DNA of 64,000 nucleotides from JAAYTD01 sp964472015 (GTDB taxonomy: Bacteria; Bacteroidota; Ignavibacteria; Kapaibacteriales; UBA2268): the NCBI GenBank assembly GCA_964472015.1, contig CAYYIP010000006.1, forward strand, positions 1 to 64,000, read 5' to 3'. Shown here one piece after another: positions 17,267 through 26,299 of this stretch. Every line of letters starts with the position of its first letter. Position 1 is the first letter of the stretch. Under the pieces are notes generated by a model. That model searched no databases. It was not told the DNA's origin and saw only the letters and a program-made list of their open reading frames with translations. A program made the translations under genes and the position numbers.

Positions 17267-18733
17267 ATGATAATAAAAACAGATTCAATAGAAAATTATT
17301 TATCGGATGAATCAAATTTAAAAGGTAACTTGGATGTAGTTTATATACCAGAAAATGAAGATGAGCTAAAAACATTAATTATTGAATGTTATAATAAAAA
17401 TCTTCATATTACTTTAAGAGGTAGTGGTACAGGACTTACCGGTGGTTCATCGCCTGATAAAGATATATTGATTTCATTAGAGAAATTAAATAAAATAAAA
17501 TTTTTTGATATAAAAAAAGAACGTATTATTGTAGAACCTGGTGTAACTTTAGAACAATTAGATAATTATTTAGAGAGATATAATTATTTTTATCCGCCTA
17601 ATCCAACTGAATCTAAGGCATCTATTGGTGGTAATGTTGCAACTAATGCATCTGGGTCCCGCAGTTTTAAGTATGGTGCAACTCGTAATTTTATTATGAG
17701 ATTAAAAATATTATTAAGTGATGGAACTATACTTGATATTGAAAGAGGTAAAAATTTTGCAAAAAATAATAAAGTAGTTGTTCAAGGTGATAATAAAATA
17801 TTTGAATTTAATGTTGAAAATATATTCAATACCCAAATAAAAAATGCATCTGGTTATTATATTACAGAAAATATGGATGCAATAGATATTTTTATTGGTT
17901 CGGAAGGTACACTTGGTATATTTACAGAAATAGAATTAAAGGTAAAAAAGAAGAGTGAGCATTTAATAGGAATTATTGCTTGGTTTGAAACTTTTGAAAG
18001 CGTTTATAATTATGTTTCTACATTTATTAAAAACGTCAATAAAGAAGTTAATAATAAAGAATTTAAAGAGCTTATATTACCTCGTATCATAGAATTTTAT
18101 GATAATAATTCTTTGATTTTTCTAAAAGATGATTTCCCTCAAATTCCTGATAAGGCAAAGTATGCTGTTTGGATTGAAATTGAATGTAATTTAATAGACG
18201 AAGAAAGTATATTAGAACAATATTTTCAAATTATTTGTAATAATACTTCTTTATATGATGAAACTTGGATTGCTATAACAAAAGATGAATATGATAATTT
18301 TATAAAAATAAGGCATAAATTACCAGAAAAAACAACAGAATTAGTAAGACATTTAGGACATACAAAATTAAGTATTGATATGGCCGTTCCATTTGAAAGA
18401 CTAAAAGAGTATTTTTTAGAAGTAGAAAAAAAATTTAATGATTTTAAAATTCCATCTTGTATATATGGACATATTTCATCTAGTCATTTACATTGTGATA
18501 TGTTTTATAAAAATATAGAAGAAAAAATAAATGCGGAAAATATCTATTCAGAAATAATTGATTTTGGATTAATGATGGGTGGGACAATATCAGCAGAACA
18601 CGGAATTGGGAAAATAAAGAAAGAATTTTTCTATAGAATGTATTCAAGTGATCAAATAAATAAGATGAAAGCAATAAAAAATATATTTGATAAAAAAAAT
18701 ATATTAAATATATCAAATATATTTTATTATTAA
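17267..18733 (+). CDS. FAD-linked oxidase (GlcD / D-lactate dehydrogenase type)
   Basis: 488 residues. The FAD-binding type 4 domain is evident from RGSGTGLTGGSSP (about 52-64), PGVTLEQLDNYL, and PPNPTESKASIGGNVATNASG. The C-terminal FAD-oxidase domain carries HISSSHLHCDMFY and ends with SAEHGIGKIKKEFF. Members oxidise D-2-hydroxyacids such as D-lactate or glycolate and pass electrons to quinone or a partner protein. No GlcE or GlcF gene is adjacent, so the single-subunit D-lactate dehydrogenase version is more likely. Substrate is inferred, not seen. Confidence 0.88.
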   Translation: MIIKTDSIENYLSDESNLKGNLDVVYIPENEDELKTLIIECYNKNLHITLRGSGTGLTGGSSPDKDILISLEKLNKIKFFDIKKERIIVEPGVTLEQLDNYLERYNYFYPPNPTESKASIGGNVATNASGSRSFKYGATRNFIMRLKILLSDGTILDIERGKNFAKNNKVVVQGDNKIFEFNVENIFNTQIKNASGYYITENMDAIDIFIGSEGTLGIFTEIELKVKKKSEHLIGIIAWFETFESVYNYVSTFIKNVNKEVNNKEFKELILPRIIEFYDNNSLIFLKDDFPQIPDKAKYAVWIEIECNLIDEESILEQYFQIICNNTSLYDETWIAITKDEYDNFIKIRHKLPEKTTELVRHLGHTKLSIDMAVPFERLKEYFLEVEKKFNDFKIPSCIYGHISSSHLHCDMFYKNIEEKINAENIYSEIIDFGLMMGGTISAEHGIGKIKKEFFYRMYSSDQINKMKAIKNIFDKKNILNISNIFYY

Positions 18734-18799
18734 TTTATGTTAACCTATATATAATATACTATTGTTTATAATATTTATTTTGAATAAAATTATATTTTT

Positions 18800-19765
18800 A
18801 TGAATGAATTTGGAACTAATTATAGAATAAATATATTTGGTGAATCTCATAATAAATTTATAGGTGTTTGTATAGATGGATGTCCGGCAGGAATTCCTCT
18901 GTTACAAGAAGATTTTATTGATGATATAGAAAAACGTAAATGTTTTTATATAGGACGTACACGGAGAAAAGAAACAGATATTCCTAATATAGTTAGTGGA
19001 GTTTTTAATCAAAAGACAACAGGAATGCCTATTACTATTTTGTTTGAAAATAAAGATATTATAGAAAGTGATTATTCTAATTTTCAAAGATATCCACGTC
19101 CAAGTCATGGTGATTTTGTTGCTTATAAAAAATTCAATGGTTTTAATGATTATAGAGGTAGCGGTGCTTTTTCAGGAAGAATGACACTTGCATTAGTTGC
19201 AGCGGGTGTTATTGCAAAAAAAATTATTTCACCTGTTTGTATACAGAGTCATTTAGTTGAAGTTCATAATAGTTCAAATATAGAACAAGAATTAATTAAG
19301 GCAACGCAGCTTGGAGATTCGGTTGGTGGAATTATAGAATGTAAAGCAAGTCTGGTTCCTATTGGATTAGGTGAGCCTTTTTTTGATAGTATTGAAAGTA
19401 AACTTAGTCATATTATTTTTAGTATTCCGGGTATTAAGGGTATTGAATTTGGTGCAGGATTTGGTATTACAAAAATGTATGGAAGTGAAGCAAATGATGA
19501 ATTTATTAATATAAAAGGTCATACAAAAACTAATTATGCGGGAGGAATAAATGCTGGGATTACTAATGGAAATGATATAATTTTTCGTGTTGCAGTCAGA
19601 CCTACACCAAGTATATTTAAGACACAACAAACTATTGATTTACAAACTGGTAGTCAAGTTGAACTTAATATAAAAGGACGACATGATGTATGTTTTGCAG
19701 TACGTGTTCCTGTAATTATAGAGGCGTGTACTGCAATAGTATTGGCAGATTTATTGTTAAAATAA
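18800..19765 (+). CDS. aroC: Chorismate synthase (compact form)
   Basis: 321 residues, about 30-40 shorter than typical enzymes; the loop after VAAGVIAKK and the C-terminal helix are trimmed. It turns EPSP into chorismate with reduced FMN. Both catalytic histidines are present: His17 in FGESHN and the one in RPSHGD. YRGSGAFSGRMT, IGLGEPFFD, and NAGITNGNDIIFRVAVRP are recognisable. In the first signature the residue after GESH is normally Gly but is Asn18 here, and the GGG before the FSGR block reads GSG. It is followed 80 bp later by a glycosyltransferase, so no aromatic operon is evident. Confidence 0.93.
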   Translation: MNEFGTNYRINIFGESHNKFIGVCIDGCPAGIPLLQEDFIDDIEKRKCFYIGRTRRKETDIPNIVSGVFNQKTTGMPITILFENKDIIESDYSNFQRYPRPSHGDFVAYKKFNGFNDYRGSGAFSGRMTLALVAAGVIAKKIISPVCIQSHLVEVHNSSNIEQELIKATQLGDSVGGIIECKASLVPIGLGEPFFDSIESKLSHIIFSIPGIKGIEFGAGFGITKMYGSEANDEFINIKGHTKTNYAGGINAGITNGNDIIFRVAVRPTPSIFKTQQTIDLQTGSQVELNIKGRHDVCFAVRVPVIIEACTAIVLADLLLK

Positions 19766-19844
19766 TTATTTTTTATTCTAACGTTATTCTAACATTATAA
19801 TCAATAATGGTGTATAGATAAGTTTAATTAAAACTTTATATATT

Positions 19845-20954
19845 ATGAATTATGATATTTGTATTATATCTTTTTCTGATATAAGATTTGATGCAAGAAC
19901 ATCTAATTTATTTAAAATTTGTAAAAAAATGAATTTAAGGTGTCTTGTAATAACAACTAGTTTTGAAAAAATAAAATTAGAGGAATTTAATGATAATATT
20001 ATAATTCCAATTGATCCAAAAAAACGTGTTTTGTACAATTGGTATTATTTTTTAAACAAAATAAAAATAATTCTAAAAAATATAAATATAAAAACATTAT
20101 GGGCAGCTGATTTATATTCATTAGTTTCTATTAAGTATATTAAAAATAAATCAACTATAAATATTATATATGATTCTCGTGAAATTTATTCTGCTTTATC
20201 AACGTTATGTAATCATCCTATAAAACAAAAGGTTATAACATATATAGAAAGAAAGTTTATTAAAAATATTTCGCAATTAGTTGTATCTGGAGAATTAGAT
20301 AAAGATTATATAAAAAAATATTATAATTTAAAAATTCCAATATATGTAATTTATAATTATCCTTGGGCAAATAAAATAAGTAAATCTTCTTTAATTAAAT
20401 GTCGTTTTAATATTTCTGAAAATAAAACTATTTTAATTTATCAAGGTGTTATATTAAAAGGTAGAGGTTTATTACCTATAATAAAAGCTATAAGAAATGA
20501 AGATGATTTTGTATTAATTATTTTTGGAGAAGGTCAATATAAAGAAGAATTAATAGAATATTGTAAAAAGAATAAAATAGAATCAAAAGTTTATTTTTGT
20601 GGAAATATAAAATATGATGAGTTATATGAATGGACTTCTTGCGGTGATATAGGATTATGTAATATAGAACCATTATCTCAATCATATATATATGCTTTAC
20701 CAAATAAATTGTTTGAATATTTTCAAGCAGAACTTCCTGTTTTAGTTACAGATCTACCTGCTTTATCTACTATTATAAATGAATACGGTTGTGGTGAAAT
20801 AATTTCTGTTTCAAATAATAATGAAGAAATTATAAAAGCATTGAATAAGATAAGAGATAATTATGAAATTTATAAAAATAATGTGAAAGTTATAGCAAAT
20901 AAATATCATTATGAAACACAATATGATTTAATAAAACAAATTATAAAACTTTAA
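19845..20954 (+). CDS. Glycosyltransferase family 4-like protein
   Basis: 369 residues with a GT-B fold. The C-terminal donor domain reads ILIYQGVILKGRGLLPIIKAI, VLIIFGEGQYKEEL, and then a binding region around LPNKLFEYFQAELPVLVTDLPA. These match GT4 enzymes, although the acidic pair usually seen before LP-K-FEY is not obvious. Probable role in surface polysaccharide or lipid glycosylation at the inner membrane. Donor and acceptor are not determined, and no other polysaccharide genes adjoin. Confidence 0.82.
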   Translation: MNYDICIISFSDIRFDARTSNLFKICKKMNLRCLVITTSFEKIKLEEFNDNIIIPIDPKKRVLYNWYYFLNKIKIILKNINIKTLWAADLYSLVSIKYIKNKSTINIIYDSREIYSALSTLCNHPIKQKVITYIERKFIKNISQLVVSGELDKDYIKKYYNLKIPIYVIYNYPWANKISKSSLIKCRFNISENKTILIYQGVILKGRGLLPIIKAIRNEDDFVLIIFGEGQYKEELIEYCKKNKIESKVYFCGNIKYDELYEWTSCGDIGLCNIEPLSQSYIYALPNKLFEYFQAELPVLVTDLPALSTIINEYGCGEIISVSNNNEEIIKALNKIRDNYEIYKNNVKVIANKYHYETQYDLIKQIIKL

Positions 20955-20990
20955 TAAGAAAAAAATATTTTTACTTAAATTAAAAAATAT

Positions 20991-21908
20991 ATGCAAAATA
21001 CAAATAATTTATTAATGATAAAGCCTGTTAATTTTGGCTTTAATGATGAAACAGCATTAAATAATGCTTTTCAAATCAAAGATACTAATATTAATTATAA
21101 TGTTCAAGAAAAAGCCTTAAATGAATTTAATAATTATGTTAAAAAATTAGAAGAAAATGGAATAAATGTAACAGTTATTGACGATACACCGGTACCGCAT
21201 ACTCCTGATTCTATTTTTCCTAATAATTGGATATCTTTTCATTCAGATAATAGAATTTGTTTATATCCAATGTTTGCACTTAATAGACGATTAGAACGAA
21301 AAAATACTGTTATAGAGATAATAAAAAATAAATTTATTGTAAAAGATATTGTTGATTTAACTTACTACGAAAATAAGGATTTATTTTTAGAAGGTACTGG
21401 CTCAATGGTATTAGATAGAGTTTTTAAAGTTGCTTATGCATGTTTATCTGCACGAACAAATATAGTGGTATTAAAAGATTTTGCGGAAAAATTTGGGTAT
21501 AAAATAGTTACTTTTAATGCTACTGATAAAAATAATTTGCCTATATATCATACAAATGTTGTTATGAGTGTAACAGAACAAATAGTTATTATTTGTCTCG
21601 AAGCTGTAAATGATAAATTAGAAAGAGAAACTTTAAAAGAAACAATATCTAATACTAAAAAAGAATTGTTAGAAATTTCTTTTGAACAGATGAATAGTTT
21701 TGCAGGTAATATTTTACAAGTTAAAAATAATGTAGGTATACAATTTATGATTATGTCACAAAGTGCATATAATTCTTTAACTACTAGTCAAATATCTAAA
21801 ATAGAAAAATATAATAAAATAATAGCGGTCAATTTAGATACTATTGAAAAAAATGGTGGTGGTAGTGCAAGATGTATGTTAGCAGAAATTTTTTTAGAAA
21901 ATAAATAA
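20991..21908 (+). CDS. Arginine deiminase/DDAH-superfamily hydrolase, CtlX-like
   Basis: 305 residues of the pentein (amidinotransferase) fold. Key segments: TPDSIFPNNWISFH (residues 64-77), FLEGTGSMVLDR with the Glu of the active site, IYHTNVVMSV with the His, and the C-terminal NGGGSARCMLAEI with the nucleophilic Cys. This set fits the CtlX (citrulline utilisation hydrolase) / FN0238 type more closely than canonical arginine deiminase. Likely reaction is hydrolysis of a guanidino or ureido group on arginine or citrulline. Substrate is an inference. Neighbours are not in arginine metabolism. Confidence 0.8.
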   Translation: MQNTNNLLMIKPVNFGFNDETALNNAFQIKDTNINYNVQEKALNEFNNYVKKLEENGINVTVIDDTPVPHTPDSIFPNNWISFHSDNRICLYPMFALNRRLERKNTVIEIIKNKFIVKDIVDLTYYENKDLFLEGTGSMVLDRVFKVAYACLSARTNIVVLKDFAEKFGYKIVTFNATDKNNLPIYHTNVVMSVTEQIVIICLEAVNDKLERETLKETISNTKKELLEISFEQMNSFAGNILQVKNNVGIQFMIMSQSAYNSLTTSQISKIEKYNKIIAVNLDTIEKNGGGSARCMLAEIFLENK

Positions 21909-21982
21909 ATAAATTTATATAATTTTTTTTTAATTTTAATAATTTATAATATTCATAATAATTTAATTAAAGGTAAGTATAT

Positions 21983-23101
21983 ATGAAAACTTACAAAATC
22001 GCTTGGTTACCTGGAGATGGTGTAGGCGTAGAAGTTCTAGAAGCAACTAAAATAGTTCTTGATGCACTTAAATTTAATGCTGAATATATCAATGGTGATA
22101 TAGGATGGGAATTTTGGTGTAAAGAAGGGGATGCTTTTCCACAACGTACAATTGATTTATTGCATAATGTAGATGCAGCAATGTTTGGAGCTATTACTTC
22201 AAAACCAGTAAAGGCTGCAGAACAAGAATTAATTCCAGAATTGCAAGGTAAAGGGTTAATATATCGTTCTCCTATAGTTAGAATGAGACAACTATTTGAT
22301 TTGTATATTTGTTTGCGACCTACGAAAGCTTATCCTGGGAATCCTTTAAATTATAAGGACACTATAGATATAACTATGTTCCGTGAAAATACGGAAGATA
22401 TGTATAGTGGGGTGGAATTTAATCCTGTACCACAAGAATTAGCATCAGTATTAACAAAACTTTCAAAACCATTTGAAAGATTTAGCAATCTTAAATTAGA
22501 TGATTATGCTATTTCTTGTAAAATAAATACTCGTAATGGTTCTGAAAGAATTATTAGAGCTGCATTTGAATATGCAAGAAATAATGGGAAACAAAGCGTT
22601 TGTGTAGTACATAAAGCTAATGTTGTTAGAGCTACTGATGGCTTGTTTTTTGAGATAGCTAAGAATGTTGCAAAAGAATATCCTGATATAAGATTAAATG
22701 ATGCTAATGTTGATGCTATTACAATGTGGTTAGTAAAAAATCCTGAGAATTATCAAGTTCTTGTTGCACCTAATTTGTATGGTGATATTATTTCTGATTT
22801 AGCTGCACAATTAGTTGGTGGACTGGGATTTGGTTGTTCGGGTAATATAGGTGATAAGTTAGGCGTGTTTGAACCTTCTCATGGTTCAGCTCCTAAGTAT
22901 ACTGGTATGTATAAAGTTAATCCTATTGCTACAATTCTTGCTGCTAAAATGATGCTTGAATGGCTTGGTGAGAAAGATCTTGCAACACGCATTGAAAATG
23001 CAACAGCTGCAGTTATAAAAGAAGGAAAAGTAATAACTTATGATATGGGTGGTTCGGCATCTACTTTAGAAATGGGACAAGCTATTGCAGATAAATTATA
23101 A
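21983..23101 (+). CDS. Isocitrate/isopropylmalate family dehydrogenase, probably NADP-isocitrate dehydrogenase
   Basis: 372 residues. MFRENTEDMYSGVEF has the ENTED form typical of isocitrate dehydrogenases rather than isopropylmalate ones. The metal-binding NLYGDIISDLAAQLVGG follows. After H300GSAP, Lys305 and Tyr306 occupy the positions that fix NADP use in Escherichia coli Icd, so I favour NADP. The N-terminal region IGWEFWCKEGDAFPQ deviates from the E. coli enzyme, and the chain is about 45 residues shorter. Homoisocitrate or isopropylmalate dehydrogenase are the alternatives. It should feed 2-oxoglutarate in the TCA cycle. AAAGG precedes the ATG by eight bases. Confidence 0.87.
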   Translation: MKTYKIAWLPGDGVGVEVLEATKIVLDALKFNAEYINGDIGWEFWCKEGDAFPQRTIDLLHNVDAAMFGAITSKPVKAAEQELIPELQGKGLIYRSPIVRMRQLFDLYICLRPTKAYPGNPLNYKDTIDITMFRENTEDMYSGVEFNPVPQELASVLTKLSKPFERFSNLKLDDYAISCKINTRNGSERIIRAAFEYARNNGKQSVCVVHKANVVRATDGLFFEIAKNVAKEYPDIRLNDANVDAITMWLVKNPENYQVLVAPNLYGDIISDLAAQLVGGLGFGCSGNIGDKLGVFEPSHGSAPKYTGMYKVNPIATILAAKMMLEWLGEKDLATRIENATAAVIKEGKVITYDMGGSASTLEMGQAIADKL

Positions 23102-23147
23102 TAAAAAATTAATTTATTTTTTTAATATAATTAGAAATAAATAAACT

Positions 23148-23179
23148 AAAACTCATTTACAGTTGTAAATGAGTTTTTT
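23148..23179 (+). terminator. Intrinsic terminator after isocitrate dehydrogenase gene
   Basis: AAAACTCATTTAC (23148-23160) pairs perfectly with GTAAATGAGTTTT (23165-23177) around AGTT, followed by T residues. A textbook hairpin plus U-run. Confidence 0.85.
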
Positions 23180-23345
23180 ATTTTTAATTTTATATAAATT
23201 ATTTTACTGTTTTATAAAAAGTTAATAAAAAGTCTATGGTTTTTTATTGTTTTTTAATTATTTTTGATATATTCTAAATACATTTTTTTATTCATTAAAA
23301 CAAATAATATTTATATTATTTATTTATAATTAAAAAAGAAGTAAT

Positions 23346-24146
23346 ATGTTAAAATATTACAAAATTATATTTAAAACAATAATATTTTTTATATTATGTT
23401 TGTTTTCTTATATTCAAACTATTTCATACGCAGGAATTTTTATTAATGTTAGGCAAACACAAGAACAGGTAAATACTGATAATAATGTTTATAATGTTAA
23501 TGATACAATTAATTTTTATATAAATGATGCAGAAGTATTAAAGTTTTTTGATAAATATAAAAATAATTGTATGTATAAATTTGTTATGCGAGATATTAAT
23601 AAAGATAGTGTGATAAGTGTTAATAATTTATATATTCCTCATTATTATTATGATTTAAATAATGGTAAATATGTTTTTGAAGTAAGTATATTTGATATAC
23701 AAAGTAAAGAAAAAACTGCTACTAATAAATTTTATTTTGAAATTGATAATAAAAATATAGATAACAATTTTAATAACTTAGAAAAAAATATATATAATAA
23801 TTATAAAGATATAAGTTGGAGATTTATAATTTTATTTATATTTTTATTAATTGTATTTGTTTTAGTAGTATATAAAATTGTTAAAATATACAAAAAAAAA
23901 AATTATATGAATAATGAAATTATGAAAAATAATAATATATTAAATGATATAAATTTATTAAAACAAAAAACAGCTGATTTTGAAAAATTAAAAGAAGAAA
24001 AAAATTCTATTTTTACTAATATCATAGAAAATGGAATTAATGAACCGCTTCCTTTAATAAAAGATTTAATAAATTTATTAAGAATGTATGATAAAAATAT
24101 AAAAGATATTAAAAATATTATTGAAAATATTCAAAAAAATAAATAA
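23346..24146 (+). CDS. Unknown membrane-anchored protein with Y_Y_Y-like periplasmic domain and coiled coil
   Basis: 266 residues with no clear family. A signal peptide or first anchor lies at about 8-28. The outer region (30-145) ends in YYYDLNNGKYVFEVSIFD and KFYFEID, a pattern like the Y_Y_Y domain found before the membrane segment in some sensor proteins. One strong membrane helix follows at about 158-178, then a lysine/asparagine-rich cytoplasmic part predicted by eye to be coiled coil (195-265). There is no kinase, phosphatase or HTH. It is 46 bp upstream of the OmpA-family gene and likely co-transcribed. The domain assignment is an inference from pattern only. Confidence 0.7.
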   Translation: MLKYYKIIFKTIIFFILCLFSYIQTISYAGIFINVRQTQEQVNTDNNVYNVNDTINFYINDAEVLKFFDKYKNNCMYKFVMRDINKDSVISVNNLYIPHYYYDLNNGKYVFEVSIFDIQSKEKTATNKFYFEIDNKNIDNNFNNLEKNIYNNYKDISWRFIILFIFLLIVFVLVVYKIVKIYKKKNYMNNEIMKNNNILNDINLLKQKTADFEKLKEEKNSIFTNIIENGINEPLPLIKDLINLLRMYDKNIKDIKNIIENIQKNK

Positions 24147-24192
24147 TTAGTAATTATAATATATAATGTAAATATATTTAACTTATAAATAA

Positions 24193-26298
24193 ATGAACAA
24201 GAAATTTTTTAATTCAATTAATTTATATAAAATTTGTTTTTTATTTTTATTTTTTTTCTATTCTAATAATCTTATTTCTTTTTCGCAAGAACAACAAGAA
24301 GAAATAGAGTATAATTATGAAGAAGAAATGGAAAAAATGAAAACGAAACCACGTTTTGGTTTATTTGTTGATTATAATTTAAACTATCACAACACTAGTT
24401 TTAAGGCTTTACCAGGAATACCAAATTGTTGTACTTTGTTTGAAAAAGGTTTTGGAAGTGGTTTAGAATATGGGGGGAATGTACAATTATTTATAAATAA
24501 ATTCTTGTCATATGGGATAAGATTATCATTGGGTAATTTACATGGAGTGTTAAATAAGTATGATGAAATACCGGTTATTCTTAACGGGGAAATAATTTCT
24601 GGGAAAATAGAAAATAAAATAGATATATCTAACAACTTAATAAGTATATCTCCTTTTATTAGTTATAGAATAGAGCCAGTTTCTAATAATCTTTATTCTT
24701 ATTTTAGTGCTAAGATAGGAATTCCTATTGATGTTACATATAGTCAATATGAAAAATTATTGGAACCAGTAGGTAGTTGTACTTTTATAGATGGAACTAC
24801 AATTAGAAATATTCATTCCGGAAAGCTAGATTCTAAAAGTTCTTTTTTAGCAGCTGCATCCGTTGGATTAGGTTATGATATACCATTAAATAAAGTAGGT
24901 TTTTTAGTTTTTACACCAGAAATTTATTTTAATTATTGGTTTTTAACTCCGGTAAAAGATTTATCTTGGAATGTTTTTCAGATAGCAATGGGGGCATCAA
25001 TAAAATATATACAACCACCTCCGCCACCTCCGCCACCTGCTGAACCTATGTTACCTATTTTACCGGAATTACCATTTCCTGATGATGAACAGAATTTTAT
25101 TGTTGATATTAATGCATATAAAATTGATTTAACAGGGAATAAAATAGATGATGTAACAATTAAGGTTGAAGATTTTACATATGTAAGTCTTAAACCTCTT
25201 TTGAATTATATATTTTTTGATAAGAATTCTTCTGAATTACCTTTACGGTATAAATTATTGAATAGAAAACAAGCAGATAATTTTGATATTAAGATATTGC
25301 GTGAATTAGATCCTGTAGAAACATATTACCATATATTAAATATAGTTGGAAAACGATTACGAGAATTTCCTAATGCTAAAATAAAATTAGTCGGAACTAA
25401 TGCAAATATTGATGAAGAAAAAGGAAATTTAGAACTATCTGAAGCAAGGGCTATATCTGTTAAGAATTATTTTGTAGATGTTTGGAAAATAGATGAAGAT
25501 AGAATTAAAGTTTCTGCGATTAATTTACCAAAAGAACCAACAACATCATTAGATAATGATGGAATTGATGAAAATATGAGAGTAGAAATATTATCAGATG
25601 ATATTCATATAACTGAATCTATTTTAACTTTTGATACTTTAAAAGTAATGGAAGAAGCAGATATTGAGTTTGTACCTGAAGTAACAAGTACATTTGATGT
25701 AAAAGATTGGGATATTGTTATTAGTCAAAACGGTAAAGAAATAGAAAAGTGGAGTGGAAGTAATAATATTCCAAGTGGAATTAAATGGAAAATAGAAGAT
25801 GATAATCATAAATATAATCAAATAAAAAGTCGAAAGGAAAATTTAAAATACGTTTTAAACGTTACTGATAAAATTGGTCAAAAAGTAAGTTCAAAATTAA
25901 AAGATATTGATATTCAAAGAATGAGTATTGATACAAAACGTAGTGAAAATCAATCTGATACTGAATTTGAAAGATATAGTTTAATTTTATTTGATTTTGG
26001 GTCCTCTAAGTTAGGATATGAACATAAACAAACAGTTGACTATATAAAAAAAAGAATAAAACCTAATTCAGAAGTTAATATTATAGGATATAGTGATGCA
26101 ATAGGTGATAGCCTAGTTAATAGTAAACTTGCTCTAGAAAGAGCAAAAGCTGTAGCTAAGCGTTTACAGATATTAAATGCAGAAGTACATGGAGTCGGTG
26201 AGGCGGAGATTCTTTATCAAGATAATTTACCAGAATGTAGGTTTTATTGTCGTACTGTTATGATAGATATTAAAACGCCTATTGACAATGGGAATTAA
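24193..26298 (+). CDS. OmpA-family outer membrane protein with N-terminal barrel-like region and two OmpA-like domains
   Basis: 701 residues. A signal peptide (about 1-31) precedes a short acidic stretch. Residues 50-270 have alternating aromatic/hydrophobic strands typical of an outer-membrane barrel. A proline-rich hinge PPPPPPPPAEP (about 275-285) is followed by an OmpA-like region (338-470; YIFFDKNSSELP, LSEARAISVKNYF), an Ig-like linker, and a second OmpA-like domain (594-695; LFDFGSSKLG, IIGYSDAIGD, ALERAKAVAKRL). OmpA-like domains bind peptidoglycan. The same twin-domain tail occurs in the 29200-31887 protein. A one-base gap couples it to the broken DUF1207 gene downstream. Role inferred: anchoring or assembly of the outer envelope. 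Confidence 0.85.
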   Translation: MNKKFFNSINLYKICFLFLFFFYSNNLISFSQEQQEEIEYNYEEEMEKMKTKPRFGLFVDYNLNYHNTSFKALPGIPNCCTLFEKGFGSGLEYGGNVQLFINKFLSYGIRLSLGNLHGVLNKYDEIPVILNGEIISGKIENKIDISNNLISISPFISYRIEPVSNNLYSYFSAKIGIPIDVTYSQYEKLLEPVGSCTFIDGTTIRNIHSGKLDSKSSFLAAASVGLGYDIPLNKVGFLVFTPEIYFNYWFLTPVKDLSWNVFQIAMGASIKYIQPPPPPPPPAEPMLPILPELPFPDDEQNFIVDINAYKIDLTGNKIDDVTIKVEDFTYVSLKPLLNYIFFDKNSSELPLRYKLLNRKQADNFDIKILRELDPVETYYHILNIVGKRLREFPNAKIKLVGTNANIDEEKGNLELSEARAISVKNYFVDVWKIDEDRIKVSAINLPKEPTTSLDNDGIDENMRVEILSDDIHITESILTFDTLKVMEEADIEFVPEVTSTFDVKDWDIVISQNGKEIEKWSGSNNIPSGIKWKIEDDNHKYNQIKSRKENLKYVLNVTDKIGQKVSSKLKDIDIQRMSIDTKRSENQSDTEFERYSLILFDFGSSKLGYEHKQTVDYIKKRIKPNSEVNIIGYSDAIGDSLVNSKLALERAKAVAKRLQILNAEVHGVGEAEILYQDNLPECRFYCRTVMIDIKTPIDNGN

Positions 26299-26299
26299 G

